A stretch of 64,000 nt of DNA from Nansenia antarctica (taxonomy: Eukaryota > Chordata > Actinopteri > Argentiniformes > Microstomatidae). The position numbers were made by a program, and so were the translations under genes. The notes beneath the pieces were generated by a model that saw only the letters and a list, made by a program, of their open reading frames with translations, made no database searches and was not told the DNA's origin. Positions 32,511 to 42,596 of the stretch are shown piece by piece; the first letter of the stretch is position 1, and each line of letters starts with the position of its first letter. The stretch is taken from contig OZ022345.1 in NCBI GenBank assembly GCA_963989245.1, forward strand, positions 25,305,347 to 25,369,346. Reading direction: 5' to 3'.

Positions 32511-34143
32511 TTTAAACAGTATTGTTCATTCAATGTACATTGTTTTGATCTCAATCATTTTAAATAAATAATGTTAACTCATTCATAAAGACAAGTGTAG
32601 TGAATCCAGAACCTGAGATAAGGAGATCAGCGAGAGAGAGAAAGCCTGTGTGAGTGTAAAGTCTGTACCAGTAGGATCTACCAATGCTCACTCAGCTACG
32701 TGTAACGGAGTAGAAAGGTCAAGTTCAATTATAGCTAAAATAGGTATAAACTGCGCCCTCTAGGGATTTAATGACGTGGTATATCCGGGGTGTGTCCGTG
32801 ACCCGGATGCTGTGTCCGTGACCCGGATGCTGTGTCCGTGACCCGGATGCTGTGTAAATATAGCTGGACAGTGCAATTGCACGGGACGTAACGTGATCTC
32901 CCTCAGTTCATTCTTAACCACTGATGCGGTAAGGTCATGTTTTCTGCAGGGTCTGAGATCGCATATAATTTAAGAGATTATTAATGTACCTATGTTTTAT
33001 TTGAATGTTTGATAAGTAAGATAGCTGTTTTGAGTTTCCCATTCATAGTATGTTAGTTTGGAACATATCACAAGTTTGTTAATGTGAGTTTTCTGTTGTT
33101 AACAATGATGGCGCTAACGTGAATGTCCGTGTGTAACATCATTTTAGAATGTAGCTCGATGACCCTGCAAGTCCCGTGTCCAGAAATTGATGCACTGTTT
33201 TCTACAGGTAATATTATTATTGTTGTGTTATTATATGTCTGTTGTTCTGTTAGTAGACCGTATTGTATGAGGTTGGGTCTTCCACCTCGCTAGTTTGCAA
33301 CACGCTCGCGGCTTACCTAGCAGTCAGGTTGCAGCCATTGTTGCACGTGGTGCGCATGCGTATTCCAAGTGCGTGGTTTTTCCATGCATTTGGATGTTAT
33401 GATTTCTTGTTGTTGTTGTTAAAAGAATACCACTATATGATCACACAAGTGAAGATTTATGTAGTCTACACATTTTGTATTTTTGTTTTATATTATTGTT
33501 AGAATTTGTGTAGTGTGAGTGACTACTATATGCTCAGTTCATTCTTAACCACTGATGCGAATGTAGCTCGATGACCCTGCAAGTCCCGTGTCCAGAAATT
33601 GATGCACTGTTTTCTACAGAATAAATGAACGTGAGCCATCCAGCTGAGAGTGATTCATGAAAAGATACACCCCGTCACATACGCAACAGTTTGCCAAACA
33701 CTACAATAGTGATGCATGGTGGTGTAATTATTTTGCCGAGTGCAAGTCATGTATGCCTATAGTATCACTCTTTCTGCCCATTGATTAATTTGTATAAATG
33801 TTGTTTAGTTTGAGGAAGTGCACGGGGGCGTAACAGATGATTGAAGACACCTGTGGCAGAGTTGGCTGTGTGTTTGGAGAGCGTGCAACAATGACGTATT
33901 ACTATCTTGTTATTTAAGTTTGGACTATTGTTTGACGTTTAGCAATTCCGGGTTTTTGTTTCAGTTTAAGGGGTTAGCCGGTTTGTTATTTTTCATTTGT
34001 GATAAACGTGTACCGTGTGGCAGCCCTCTCACTATGTGCTGTGGCCAGACGTTTTCCACAGATTTTATTTTTCAACACTTTCAGTTTTAAAGGTTTGAAT
34101 ATTGATAAAGGTTGTCACTGCTGTACATTTACCTTCAGTATTA
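32511..34143. repeat. Duplicated block, copy B, with insertion
   Basis: 32511-32700 and 33680-34143 match copy A; between them lies a 979-bp LTR-like element. The right side is cut by the start of an L2 LINE. Confidence 0.9.
32701..33679 (+). mobile_element. Solo-LTR-like element with intron-containing and spliced exon copies
   Basis: It begins tgtaacggag and ends ccccgtcaca (TG..CA, imperfect 10-bp inverted ends). It is flanked by the 4-bp tacg at 32697-32700 and 33680-33683, with an empty site in copy A. Inside are a 20-bp triple repeat (32791-32850), a TATA-like aaatata near 32856 and a first exon ending cactgatgcg at 32928. Then come a 219-bp GT..AG segment, a 60-bp exon (33148-33207) and a gtaata donor. 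At 33533-33619 the two exons recur joined without the 219 bp, followed by aataaatg and the 3' end. No coding domain was found, so its retroelement class is inferred only from the ends. Confidence 0.75.
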
Positions 34144-35415
34144 CAACTGACTAACTATCTCCGGAAGATGGATCACTTAGACCCCCACCAATCCGGCTTC
34201 AAGGCTGGGCATTCCACTGAGACTGCGCTCCTTGCTGTCACGGAAGCCCTCCACTCTGCCCAAGCTTCCTCCCTCTCCTCTGTTCTCATTCTCCTTGACC
34301 TGTCTGCTGCCTTCGACACAGTCAATCACCAGATCCTTCTCTCCATCCTCTCAGACCTGGGCATCTCTGGCACCGCACACTCCTGGTTTTCTTCCTACCT
34401 GGCGGGCCGCTCCTACCAGGTGACCTGGAGAGAATCGCTATCTTCTCCACGAACCCTCTCCACTGGAGTACCCCAGGGTTCTGTCCTAGGGCCTCTACTT
34501 TTCTCCCTCTACACCAAGTCTCTTGGCTCGGTAATCTCTTCACATGGGCTCTCCTACCACAGCTACGCAGACGACACTCAACTCTTCCTGTCCTTCCCCC
34601 TGTCTGATGTACACGTGGCAACCCGTATCTCAGCATGCCTCGCTGACATTTCAACTTGGATGGCTGACCACCATCTCAAGCTCAATCTTAACAAGACCGA
34701 GCTCCTCTTCATCCCCGGGAAAGCCTGCCCTCTCCAAGACTTCTCCATCACAGTGGAGAACTCTACTGTAACCCCCTCCCTGACAGCCAAGAACCTTGGA
34801 GTGATCCTGGATAACCGACTATCCTGTGCGGAGAACATTGCAGCAACGGCTCGCTCCTGCAGATTCTTCCTCTACAACATCAGAAGGATACGACCATTCC
34901 TTACCAGAGAGGCAGCGCAACTCTTGACCCAGGCACTGGTCATCTCCCGCCTGGATTACTGCAATGTACTCCTGGCTGGGCTCCCCGCTTCAGCCATTAG
35001 ACCTCTGCAGCTCATCCAGAATGCTGCTGCCCGGCTGGTATTCAACCTCCCCAAATACTCGCATGTCACCCCTCTTCTTCGCACCCTGCACTGGCTCCCG
35101 ATAGCAGCTCGCATCAGATTCAAGACCCTGGTGCTTGCATACCAGGCAGCTAAAGGGACAGCCCCTGCCTACCTGAAGGAAATGGTAACCCCCCAAACCC
35201 CTGCCCGCTCACTCCGCTCCTCCACCTCGGCTGGCCGAATGGCCCCACCTCCTCTACACAGCAGTCGGGCTGCCCGATCACGTCTCTTCACAACACTGGC
35301 TCCCCGCTGGTGGAATGAGCTCCCCACGGCTGTCAGAACGGCAGAGTCACTACCCATCTTCCGTCGTAGACTGAAGACCCATCTCTTCAGGTTACATCTT
35401 AACTGCTCCTCCTGA
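34144..35415 (+). pseudogene. L2 reverse transcriptase, N-terminally truncated
   Basis: About 423 codons are open from the insertion point to a stop at 35413-35415. RT motifs: LDPHQSGFKAGHSTETALL, LLDLSAAFDTVNHQ (first Asp), GVPQGSVLGPLLFSLY, the YADDTQLF catalytic box and KNLGVILD. The C-terminal domain includes PAYLKEMVTP and RWWNELPTAVR. The endonuclease and the first RT motifs are absent because of 5' truncation, so it cannot act alone. A few codons at the start belong to flanking sequence. Confidence 0.88.
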
Positions 35416-35708
35416 GAAATCTTCCGACCCTCACCACTACGTCTCCTAAAGACACCCGCTTTCCCCTCTACTGTGTCCCTAAGAACTTCTATTGCCCCCC
35501 TTGTACTGTTTCTCAGTTTCTCCAGTAAAACATTTTTTTTTAACAATTTTGTAGTAGGCGATAGGGAGAAGGTTTTCCTTCTATCAGTGGCCCCGGGCCC
35601 GAGCTGGATTACTCTTCCTGCAACGAATGATGGATTGCTGATTCACATGCTTAGTATTCAAATGTACTGATTGTAAGTCGCTTTGGAATAAGGCGTCTGC
35701 TAAATAAG
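34144..35708 (+). mobile_element. L2 LINE, 5'-truncated
   Basis: It starts within the RT ORF and ends with the typical L2 3' signature (ttgtaagtcgctttggaata then aggcgtctgctaaataa). It abuts the next LINE at 35709. The ORF is long and little decayed. Confidence 0.9.
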
Positions 35709-38003
35709 GCGTCACAAATAACATCGTGGGAGATAGCTGTGTGATTATTCTCACTGAAACCTGGCTAAATGACACTATCCTGGACTCCGCGGTAAGCCTA
35801 GAAGGGAGAACCCTTCAGACCGGACTTTGCTTAGTGAGAAGACCCGCGGAGGTGGGCTCATTATATCTACGAAGGACAGCTGGTGCTTAAACACGAAAAC
35901 TGTAAGTAGCCACTGCTCCCCAAACCTGGAATACTTGACTGTTAAATGCCGACCCACTTACCTCCCGAGGGAATTCAACGCAGTGTATATTACAAGTGTT
36001 TACATTGCACCAAACGCAGATGGTAGCTTAGCATTGGCGCGGCTATATGACGTCATCAGTGGTGAACAGAGCGCGGACCCACAGGCAGTCCACATTATCG
36101 CCGGAGATTTTAATCATGCCGACCTGAAGGTAGTACTACCCAAGTTCTATCAGCATGTTAAATGTGCAACAAGAGGAGAAAAAACACTGGATAAGGTATA
36201 CACCAACATCAAGCGTGCTTACAAGGCTAGACCGCTAGCTCAGCTAGGCATGTCTGACCATGTGTCAATCCTCCTGATCCCAGCCTACACTCCCATGAGG
36301 AAAAGTGCTCCCATCACCACTAAGACTGTCAGAACCTGGCCAGAAGGGTCCGCTCCACTGCAGATCTGCCTAAATGACACCTCATGGCAGGAATATGAGC
36401 ATGAGGACCTGGAACAGTTCACGTCGTCCGTTCTGAACCACATAGTGAACTGCACCAACTCAGTCACCGTGGACAAACGGGTCCGGGTCTACCCCAACAC
36501 GAAGCAATGGATGACTGGGAAGGTCCAAAAACGGATCAATGAGAGGGACAACGCCTTCTTCGCAGGGAAGGGCACACTGCTGTACAGCACCACCAGGGCT
36601 AACCTAAAGCGTGGCATCCGGGAGGCCAAGGCAGACCACAGAGAGAAGATTGAGGAATGCTTCCTGAGCAACGACTCCAGGCGGATGTGGCAGGGGGTTC
36701 AGCACATGACAAACTTCAGAGCCAACAGGCTCACAGCCGCAGAGGACGACCCCCTGCTGGCGGAAAAGCTGAACTCCTTCTACGCCCGGTTCGACGAGGG
36801 GCGAACGGAGGTAACCACAACACAATCACCACTCTCTCCAGCTCTCAGCAGCCTCACCCTCACAGAGCATGAAGTGAGACGCGTGCTGAAGGCGGTGGAC
36901 CCCAGGAAAGCCTCTGGGCCGGATGGCGTCCTGGGACGGGTGCTGAGGGACTGCGCCGACCAGCTGGCCGGGGTTTTCACCAACATCTTCAACCAGTCCC
37001 TGTCCCAGGCCACCATCCCACCCTGCCTGAAAACCTCAACTATCATCCCAGTCCCGAAGAAAAGCACGGTGAGCTGCCTAAACGACTACCGCCCGGTGGC
37101 ACTCACACCAATCATCATGAAGTGCTTCGAGAAACTAGTCCGGGCCCACATACTCACACGCCTCCCGCCCAACCTGGATCCATACCAGTTCGCCTACAGA
37201 GCCCACAGGTCCACAGAGGATGCCATCGCGACGACTCTCCACGCCACTCTATCCCACCTGGAGAGGGGAAACAGCTACGCGAGACTGCTCTTTGTGGACT
37301 TCAGCTCTGCCTTCAACACCATCCTTCCAGACAGGCTAGTGACCAAACTACTAGACCTGGGACTATCACACTCTATATGTGCATGGATCAAGGACTTCCT
37401 GTCCGACCGCCCCCAGAGGGTGCGGGTGGGCTCCCACACCTCCACAGCCTTCAGACTCAGCACTGGGTCCCCCCAGGGCTGCGTGCTAAGCCCCATCCTC
37501 TACAACCTCTACACCTACGACTTCACCCCCGTCCACCCCAGCAACTCCATCGTAAAGTTTGCAGACGACACCACCGTGGTGGGCTGCATCTCGGGGGGGG
37601 ACGAGGCGGCGTACAGGGATGAGGTAGAGCAGCTGAGCAAGCTGTGCAAGGTTAACAACCTGCTGCTGAACAAGTCAAAGACCCAGGAAATCATCATGGA
37701 CTTCAGGAGGAAAAAATCTGAGGTCCAGCCCCTGCTCATCGACGGAGAGAGCGTGGAGAGAGTCTCAACCCTCCGATTCCTGGGGGTGCACATACAGGAT
37801 GACCTGTCCTTGAAGAACAACACAGCAGCCACCATCAAGAAGGCACAACAGCGGCTCTACTTGGAAGGAACACAACAAGCAGGAGATACTGGTGGCCTTC
37901 TACCGCGGCGCAGTGGAGAGCATCCTCACCTACGGCATCTGCAACTGGTTCTCCAGCTGCACAACCGCGGAGAGAAATGCGCTACAGAGAGTCGTGAGAA
38001 CGA
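35709..38003 (+). mobile_element. L2-group LINE, truncated at both ends
   Basis: It begins inside the endonuclease domain and stops abruptly after gagagtcgtgagaac where the DIRS element starts. The missing 3' end is visible in the sister fragment at 312-1043. No LINE sequence resumes on the right side of the DIRS element. Confidence 0.85.
35709..38003 (+). pseudogene. L2-group endonuclease/reverse transcriptase
   Basis: The longest open stretch is 741 codons (35827-38052, reading into the DIRS end). The endonuclease part shows ILTETWLND before a frame break near 35812, then IIAGDFNHADLK and LGMSDHVSILL (APE-type GDFN and SDH motifs). The RT part shows RKASGPDGVLGRVL, NDYRPVALTPIIMKCFEKLV, LFVDFSSAFNTILP, GSPQGCVLSPILYNLYTYD and FADDTTVVG. 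Near 37862 a small deletion shifts the frame (RLYLEGTQQAG instead of the KEHNKQEILVAFYRG frame). Two frameshifts and the lost 3' end make it inactive. Confidence 0.88.
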
Positions 38004-38185
38004 TAGTTATGGAGATAGACTCCAGTTCTATGAGTGGAGCGGAGCCCCATAGGGGAGCTCTGCTCCTATTGGTTTACCCGCTACCTAAAGTAGCCAATGA
38101 CTGAATTTTTCAATGCCTGCGCCCGCCTGGGGTGCTATATAAAGGGGTGTACTTCGCTCCATCATTCTCCCAAACATACAAAACA
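38004..38185 (+). repeat. DIRS left inverted terminal repeat
   Basis: Contains cccataggggagctctgctc, tacccgctacctaaagtagc and ctgcgcccgcctggggtgc, all found inverted at 42428-42595. The outermost about 40 bp differ more than the rest. Confidence 0.9.
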
Positions 38186-38220
38186 GCCGGGTTTGAACGA
38201 GTCGAAGTGGGCCAGCAGCC

Positions 38221-38264
38221 CTATGGGGCTCCGCTCCACTCATAGAACTGGAGTCTATCTCAGG
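38221..38264 (+). other. DIRS internal complementary region
   Basis: ctatggggctccgctccact continues to gagtctatctc and is the complement of 38010-38052. Such a region guides circle formation in the accepted DIRS replication model. Confidence 0.85.
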
Positions 38265-38478
38265 AAAACTATCTATCTCAGCAAAACTGAGGACAGAATG
38301 AGAAAAGGATGCAGAAGAAATATCACTGATCTAACCCTTACGTGAGCACGTAGGTTTGTTGATCTAACGGAACATGTCCTGGAGGAGGGTCCCCTCCCCA
38401 GGCACATCCGTATTCATCCTGACAGCACTTGAATAGAATCCCCATGACCAGGGTAATCCAAGTGCCTTCCCCACTACA

Positions 38479-41400
38479 TCAGTCATCAGCAAAACTGAGG
38501 ACAGAATGAGAAAAGGATGAGGAAGAAATATCTTTCAAGTAATACCGTACAAAAGGTGATGGCGACGACCAAGACGCCGCCTCACATATCTCCTCCACTC
38601 CCACTCCCCTGAGAATGGCCACTGATGTGGCCATGCCCCTGGTGGAATGAGCCCGAATGCCAGTCGGCACGGGCTGCCCCTTCGATTCGTATGCGAGGCT
38701 AATAGCCTCGCAAATCCAATGGGACAGCCTCTGCTTCGAGAGTGGTGCCCCGGCTTTCTGTCCGCCGTAGCAGATCAGAAGCTGGGGAGAAGATCTCAAT
38801 CCTGCTGTGCGCTTCACATATTGTGCCAACGCGCGCACCGGACATAGACAATGTAAACGCCTCTCCCTCTCTCCGTCGTGAGGAGGAGGAAAAAAGGCGC
38901 TCAGAGCACAGCTCTGAACCCTAAACCCACGATTAACCTTAGGGATAAAAGCCGGGTTAGGGCGTAACACAGCTTTTGTTTCGTCATCAGATATGATCAA
39001 ACAATCTGCCCGTGTCGAGAGAGCACATAAATCACTCACTCGCTTAGCCGTAGTCAAGGCGAGGAGTAGACTCGTCTTGAGAGACAATAAACACAACGAC
39101 ACAGTGTCAATGGGTTCGAATGGGGGCACGCACAGCGCCTCTAGCACAATCGACAGGTCCCATTTTGGCATTAGAGTCCTATGAGGGCGTCTAAGCCTAC
39201 ACACTCCAGTCAAAAAACGCTTAACCAGCGAATGACTGAACAGTGTCGTTGTCGCAAAACCCTCATGACAAGCTGAGATGGCAGCCGCGTAAACTTTAAT
39301 AGTTCCCGCCGCCAATCCCTTGTCAAACAGCGACTGTAAGAAGCACAAGAACGTTTCGACCCGACAGCAGACTGGGTCAACGTCCTGTCCCTCACACCAC
39401 TGTGTAAACACTCGCCAGCGCGCCGCATATCCCTTTGCAGTGGATTGCGCGCGCGCACTCTGAATGGTCTGAATGACCGCGTCTGTCAGACCCCTGCGTT
39501 CTAACAAATCCCTCTCAGTAACTAGGCCATGAGGGGGCCCCCCATCATAGGCGGCCCCCTCACCAAGCCTCTGGCTTGAGAGAGTGCATCTTGTCGATGA
39601 GGTATGGGCCATGGGCCCTCTACCAACATCTCCATCAGTTCCGGAAACCACGGGTCTCCGGGACGGTCCGGGGCTACAAGAATTAACTCTAGCCTCTCTG
39701 ACCTCACTCGTGCCAACAGTGGGAGGATAGATGTCAGGGGTGGGAACGCGTATAACAGGACCCTCGGCCATGGGTGGTGTGCGAATGCATCGACTCCCAA
39801 TGGCGGGTTGTCCTGTTCGCGCAGGGAGAACCAAAGGCGACACTGCGCATTCGTCCGGGACGCAAACAGATCCACTTCTGCTTGCCCGAACCGTGCTGTC
39901 TGCACGCATTTGGAGAAAGTTCGAGGAGCAAGCGCGTACCCGAAGGGCAGTCGCGTGTACTCGTAAACCTTCCCTTGGAAGGCAAAACGTAGAAATTTCC
40001 TGTGCCTCTCTGTGATTGGCACATGAAAATACGCGTCCCTCAGGTCTATGCTGATTCCGTAGTCGCCCTTCTGTATACAAGACAGAAGGCGCCTCGTCGT
40101 CAACATACGAAAGGGGCGTTTCGCCACTCTCTCGTTGAGGACCCTTAAATCTAGTATGGGTCTCATGCCTCCGGATTTCTTTGGGACAAGGAAATACGGG
40201 GAGTACCACCCCATGTCCCACTGGTCCCTCGGAACCATTGTTACTGCGCCCTTTGTTAGGAGATTCGTAATCTCCTCCTGGAGCGCACGTGTTTTTATCG
40301 GGCAGGACAAAACAGTCTCTCTCACGCCCCTGAAGGGCGGAGGAGGCTGAATGAACTGTAGTGCATATCCCCTCCTCAATGTCCTGTCCAGCCAGCCCGA
40401 CAGAATACCTGCCCCTTCTAGCCATTCTGCATAACGCAACGACAGCGGCTGGGCCGTCTGTTGTGGTGCAGTCGACAGAAAAAGCTTGAATTTCTGTATG
40501 ACCCCAGCCGCCGCTGCACACCGAGGAGGTGGCACAGCCCAAGGTGGGGTCATTTCGAAAGGGATGGGCTGCCGTCTGTAAAGAGTGTTTGCTATGTGTA
40601 ACAATGCCCTTTATTGACGCAGGTTTATTATGCCTGATAATCAAAGAACCGGCCGCACGCTCATGAGCTGGGCCAGATCCTGATAGACATGGAGGGGTTA
40701 TTGATGTAAATAACGGTCCCTCTATACGGCTACAGACAGGGGTGTTTAACCCTGTTTGTGTCGTGATAGGGGTAAGTCTGTTAGGCAGAGAGCTGGCCAC
40801 ACGCTGGTACGCTGGGCCAGTCTCCGCTTTGTTTCTAACCGGTAGCGATTGGACCACGCTCCGACAAGGCAGGCGGGTCTCCGCTCCGGTAGATAACATG
40901 GGAAAATCACCTTTACTGAAAAAGTAAGGTGGGGATTTTCCTTCTTTTACCTCTTTATGAGGTAGCAGCCATGAAGAGGAAACCGATGGTGGGGTCATTA
41001 CCGACCCCTCCGCCAGTGAAACCGGGCCACGCTGCCGTGGGGGGCTGTAGCGGGCCCTCCCAGTGGTCAGCGGCGGGGGCTGGGGATGCCGAGTGGGGCA
41101 TGGCTCCGTCTGTAGAGGTGGAGCCAGTGCCGCATCACACCGAAACCTCCGTTTCGCAGCCGTTGACGGTCTAGTCGTCACCACGGCGGAAGAAGAAGAG
41201 GTGGAGGGTCGCTGGAGGGGGAGGTGGCTGGCAAGGTGCCTCTTAGCCTCCTCCATCGCGGCCAGGCGCACCGTCAAGGTGTCCATGGCGGGACCGAATA
41301 GCCCTTGTCTCTCTATTGGAGCATTCAGTAGGGCCATCCGGTCCGCCCCGGTCATGGTGGTGAGAGACAGCCACATCTGTCGCTGCTGCACCACCGCGTT

Positions 41401-42354
41401 TGCCATCAGGCGACCCCCACAAACCGCGACGCCCTGGGCCAGGTACATCGTCGCGGCACTGAGCTTGCTCAGAAGCACCGCCTCCGCTGCAGACAAACCG
41501 TTGGGTCGGTCTGTGGTGATTTTCGCAATGGCGGCGTTAAACACGGCGATGTTATTCGCCGCTGCCGCCGCCTGCGCACCGAGAGCGTAGCTCTTGTCTA
41601 CCAGGGTGGCGTTAAACTTGTCACGCTGGTTGGGCGGCATAGGTTTTTTAGGCACCGACCAGGCGCTGGACCCCGGTACCAAGTAGGCGGCTAGCGCTGG
41701 TTCGAGCGGCGGGGAGCCGTTGGTCATCCCCTCCACGAGCCCCTCCACTCTGGTAAAGGGCAAGAACGCCTTCACCGGCGCCCTGCCTGTGAGTGGTTCT
41801 GTCCACTTGTCCTCCACAAACTTATCTAAGCCCGGGAGGACAGCGTTAGGAGGTTGGTCCTGTCGCTTCGCCCTTTTCCCGTAAAACAGGTCCTTCACCC
41901 AGAAGGACTCCGTTGGGGGAGGGGAGGCGGGACGGGGAATTGCCAACACGCCTGCCGCAGCTTCCAGGAGGCCCTGGAAGTCGTGGTGGAGTGATGGGGG
42001 GGCGAGGGCGGGGAGCACGTGCTCTACCTGCCGCTCGCTCTCATCAGAGCTTTCTGATTCTGACACCGGCACCGACCACTCAGCTGGGTGAGGGCGGCGT
42101 GATGTCAGGGCCGGCTGAGCGGGCGGGACCATCCCTACTTGGGGAGGTGCCTGCCCAGAACGCCGTTCTTGCTTGTCCTCCGCTGCTAGAAAATCGCAGC
42201 GGCAGGTGTCCCGGAGGAACTTCTTCGTGGTCGGCGGCGGACGATCCATCGCTGAAGGGAAAAGTCTCCTCCGCTGAAAAGTGTCCTCCGCTGCTTGGAA
42301 GTCGCAGCGGCAGGCGTCCCGGAGGAACTTTTCCATAGGCGGCGGACGATCCAT
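38479..42354 (-). CDS. DIRS1 Gag and tyrosine recombinase in one open frame
   Basis: A single 1291-codon frame. Residues 1 to about 400 are Gag-like, with a duplicated N-terminal segment (FLRDACRCDFQAAED / FLRDTCRCDFLAAED). The middle (about 400-960) has no domain of its own and coincides with the RT gene in another frame. The C-terminal 300 residues are a DIRS-type tyrosine recombinase: SARAQSTAKGYAARWRVFTQ (core-binding), TTAKRVSDLCALS (catalytic Arg), RAHSTRGMAT (H-x-x-R) and PSPFVRYYLKD (nucleophile Tyr). In related elements gag and recombinase are separate genes; here no stop separates them. They might be one translation product or two. The frame is intact to the end, so decay is slight. 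Confidence 0.85.
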   Translation of the reverse strand: MDRPPPMEKFLRDACRCDFQAAEDTFQRRRLFPSAMDRPPPTTKKFLRDTCRCDFLAAEDKQERRSGQAPPQVGMVPPAQPALTSRRPHPAEWSVPVSESESSDESERQVEHVLPALAPPSLHHDFQGLLEAAAGVLAIPRPASPPPTESFWVKDLFYGKRAKRQDQPPNAVLPGLDKFVEDKWTEPLTGRAPVKAFLPFTRVEGLVEGMTNGSPPLEPALAAYLVPGSSAWSVPKKPMPPNQRDKFNATLVDKSYALGAQAAAAANNIAVFNAAIAKITTDRPNGLSAAEAVLLSKLSAATMYLAQGVAVCGGRLMANAVVQQRQMWLSLTTMTGADRMALLNAPIERQGLFGPAMDTLTVRLAAMEEAKRHLASHLPLQRPSTSSSSAVVTTRPSTAAKRRFRCDAALAPPLQTEPCPTRHPQPPPLTTGRARYSPPRQRGPVSLAEGSVMTPPSVSSSWLLPHKEVKEGKSPPYFFSKGDFPMLSTGAETRLPCRSVVQSLPVRNKAETGPAYQRVASSLPNRLTPITTQTGLNTPVCSRIEGPLFTSITPPCLSGSGPAHERAAGSLIIRHNKPASIKGIVTHSKHSLQTAAHPFRNDPTLGCATSSVCSGGWGHTEIQAFSVDCTTTDGPAAVVALCRMARRGRYSVGLAGQDIEEGICTTVHSASSALQGRERDCFVLPDKNTCAPGGDYESPNKGRSNNGSEGPVGHGVVLPVFPCPKEIRRHETHTRFKGPQRESGETPLSYVDDEAPSVLYTEGRLRNQHRPEGRVFSCANHREAQEISTFCLPREGLRVHATALRVRACSSNFLQMRADSTVRASRSGSVCVPDECAVSPLVLPARTGQPAIGSRCIRTPPMAEGPVIRVPTPDIYPPTVGTSEVREARVNSCSPGPSRRPVVSGTDGDVGRGPMAHTSSTRCTLSSQRLGEGAAYDGGPPHGLVTERDLLERRGLTDAVIQTIQSARAQSTAKGYAARWRVFTQWCEGQDVDPVCCRVETFLCFLQSLFDKGLAAGTIKVYAAAISACHEGFATTTLFSHSLVKRFLTGVCRLRRPHRTLMPKWDLSIVLEALCVPPFEPIDTVSLCLLSLKTSLLLALTTAKRVSDLCALSTRADCLIISDDETKAVLRPNPAFIPKVNRGFRVQSCALSAFFPPPHDGERERRLHCLCPVRALAQYVKRTAGLRSSPQLLICYGGQKAGAPLSKQRLSHWICEAISLAYESKGQPVPTGIRAHSTRGMATSVAILRGVGVEEICEAASWSSPSPFVRYYLKDISSSSFSHSVLSFADD
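39522..40604 (-). CDS. DIRS1 reverse transcriptase/RNase H, catalytic core deleted
   Basis: 360-codon frame overlapping the Gag/recombinase frame. N-terminal RT motifs are clear: WYSPYFLVPKKSGGMRPILD, SIDLRDAYFHVPITERHRKF (first catalytic Asp) and YTRLPFGYALAPRTFSKC. Right after this the sequence jumps to EVDLFASRTNAQCRLWFS, a segment that follows RNase H in DIRS proteins. The YLDD-type catalytic box and RNase H core are therefore absent. Both overlapping frames stay open across the junction (near 39900), so the deletion is probably a multiple of three. This copy could move only with help from an intact relative. Confidence 0.85.
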   Translation of the reverse strand: MLHIANTLYRRQPIPFEMTPPWAVPPPRCAAAAGVIQKFKLFLSTAPQQTAQPLSLRYAEWLEGAGILSGWLDRTLRRGYALQFIQPPPPFRGVRETVLSCPIKTRALQEEITNLLTKGAVTMVPRDQWDMGWYSPYFLVPKKSGGMRPILDLRVLNERVAKRPFRMLTTRRLLSCIQKGDYGISIDLRDAYFHVPITERHRKFLRFAFQGKVYEYTRLPFGYALAPRTFSKCVQTARFGQAEVDLFASRTNAQCRLWFSLREQDNPPLGVDAFAHHPWPRVLLYAFPPLTSILPLLARVRSERLELILVAPDRPGDPWFPELMEMLVEGPWPIPHRQDALSQARGLVRGPPMMGGPLMA

Positions 42355-42427
42355 CTTGAAGGGAAAAGTCTGGCGGGTCCTCCAGTCTTAGTAGTCGTCC
42401 TTCTCAGTCTTCAGATATAAACCCGTG

Positions 42428-42595
42428 CTGAACTTTTTGGGAGGATGATGGAGCGAAGTAGGCCCCTTTATATAGCACCCCAGGCGGGCGCAGGCATTGA
42501 AAAATTCAGTCATTGGCTACTTTAGGTAGCGGGTAAACCAATAGGAGCAGAGCTCCCCTATGGGGCGGAGCTCCAAGATATAGAACTGTAAATGC
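42428..42595 (-). repeat. DIRS right inverted terminal repeat
   Basis: Complement of the left repeat; carries tatatagcaccccaggcggg, so a TATA-like box lies upstream of the Gag start at 42354. Confidence 0.9.
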
Positions 42596-42596
42596 T

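Larger units (their letters stand above)
38001..42596 (-). mobile_element. DIRS1-like tyrosine-recombinase retrotransposon, internally deleted
   Basis: Hallmarks: inverted terminal repeats (38004-38185 and 42428-42595), an internal complementary region (38221-38264) that is the complement of the outer left repeat (38010-38052), a Gag/tyrosine-recombinase frame and an overlapping RT frame, all on the minus strand. DIRS elements integrate by recombinase and make no target duplication; none is seen. TATA-like tatataaag in each repeat points inward (38147 region plus, 42470 region minus). A 60-bp segment (gcaaaactgaggacagaatg..) is repeated at about 38280 and 38489. Confidence 0.93.

Noticed and set aside
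34990..37838. Minus-strand frames over the L2 LINEs
   Set aside because: Antisense shadows of RT coding sequence without own domains.
39604..41590. Plus-strand frames inside the DIRS element
   Set aside because: Antisense to intact Gag/RT frames; high GC content keeps them open by chance.
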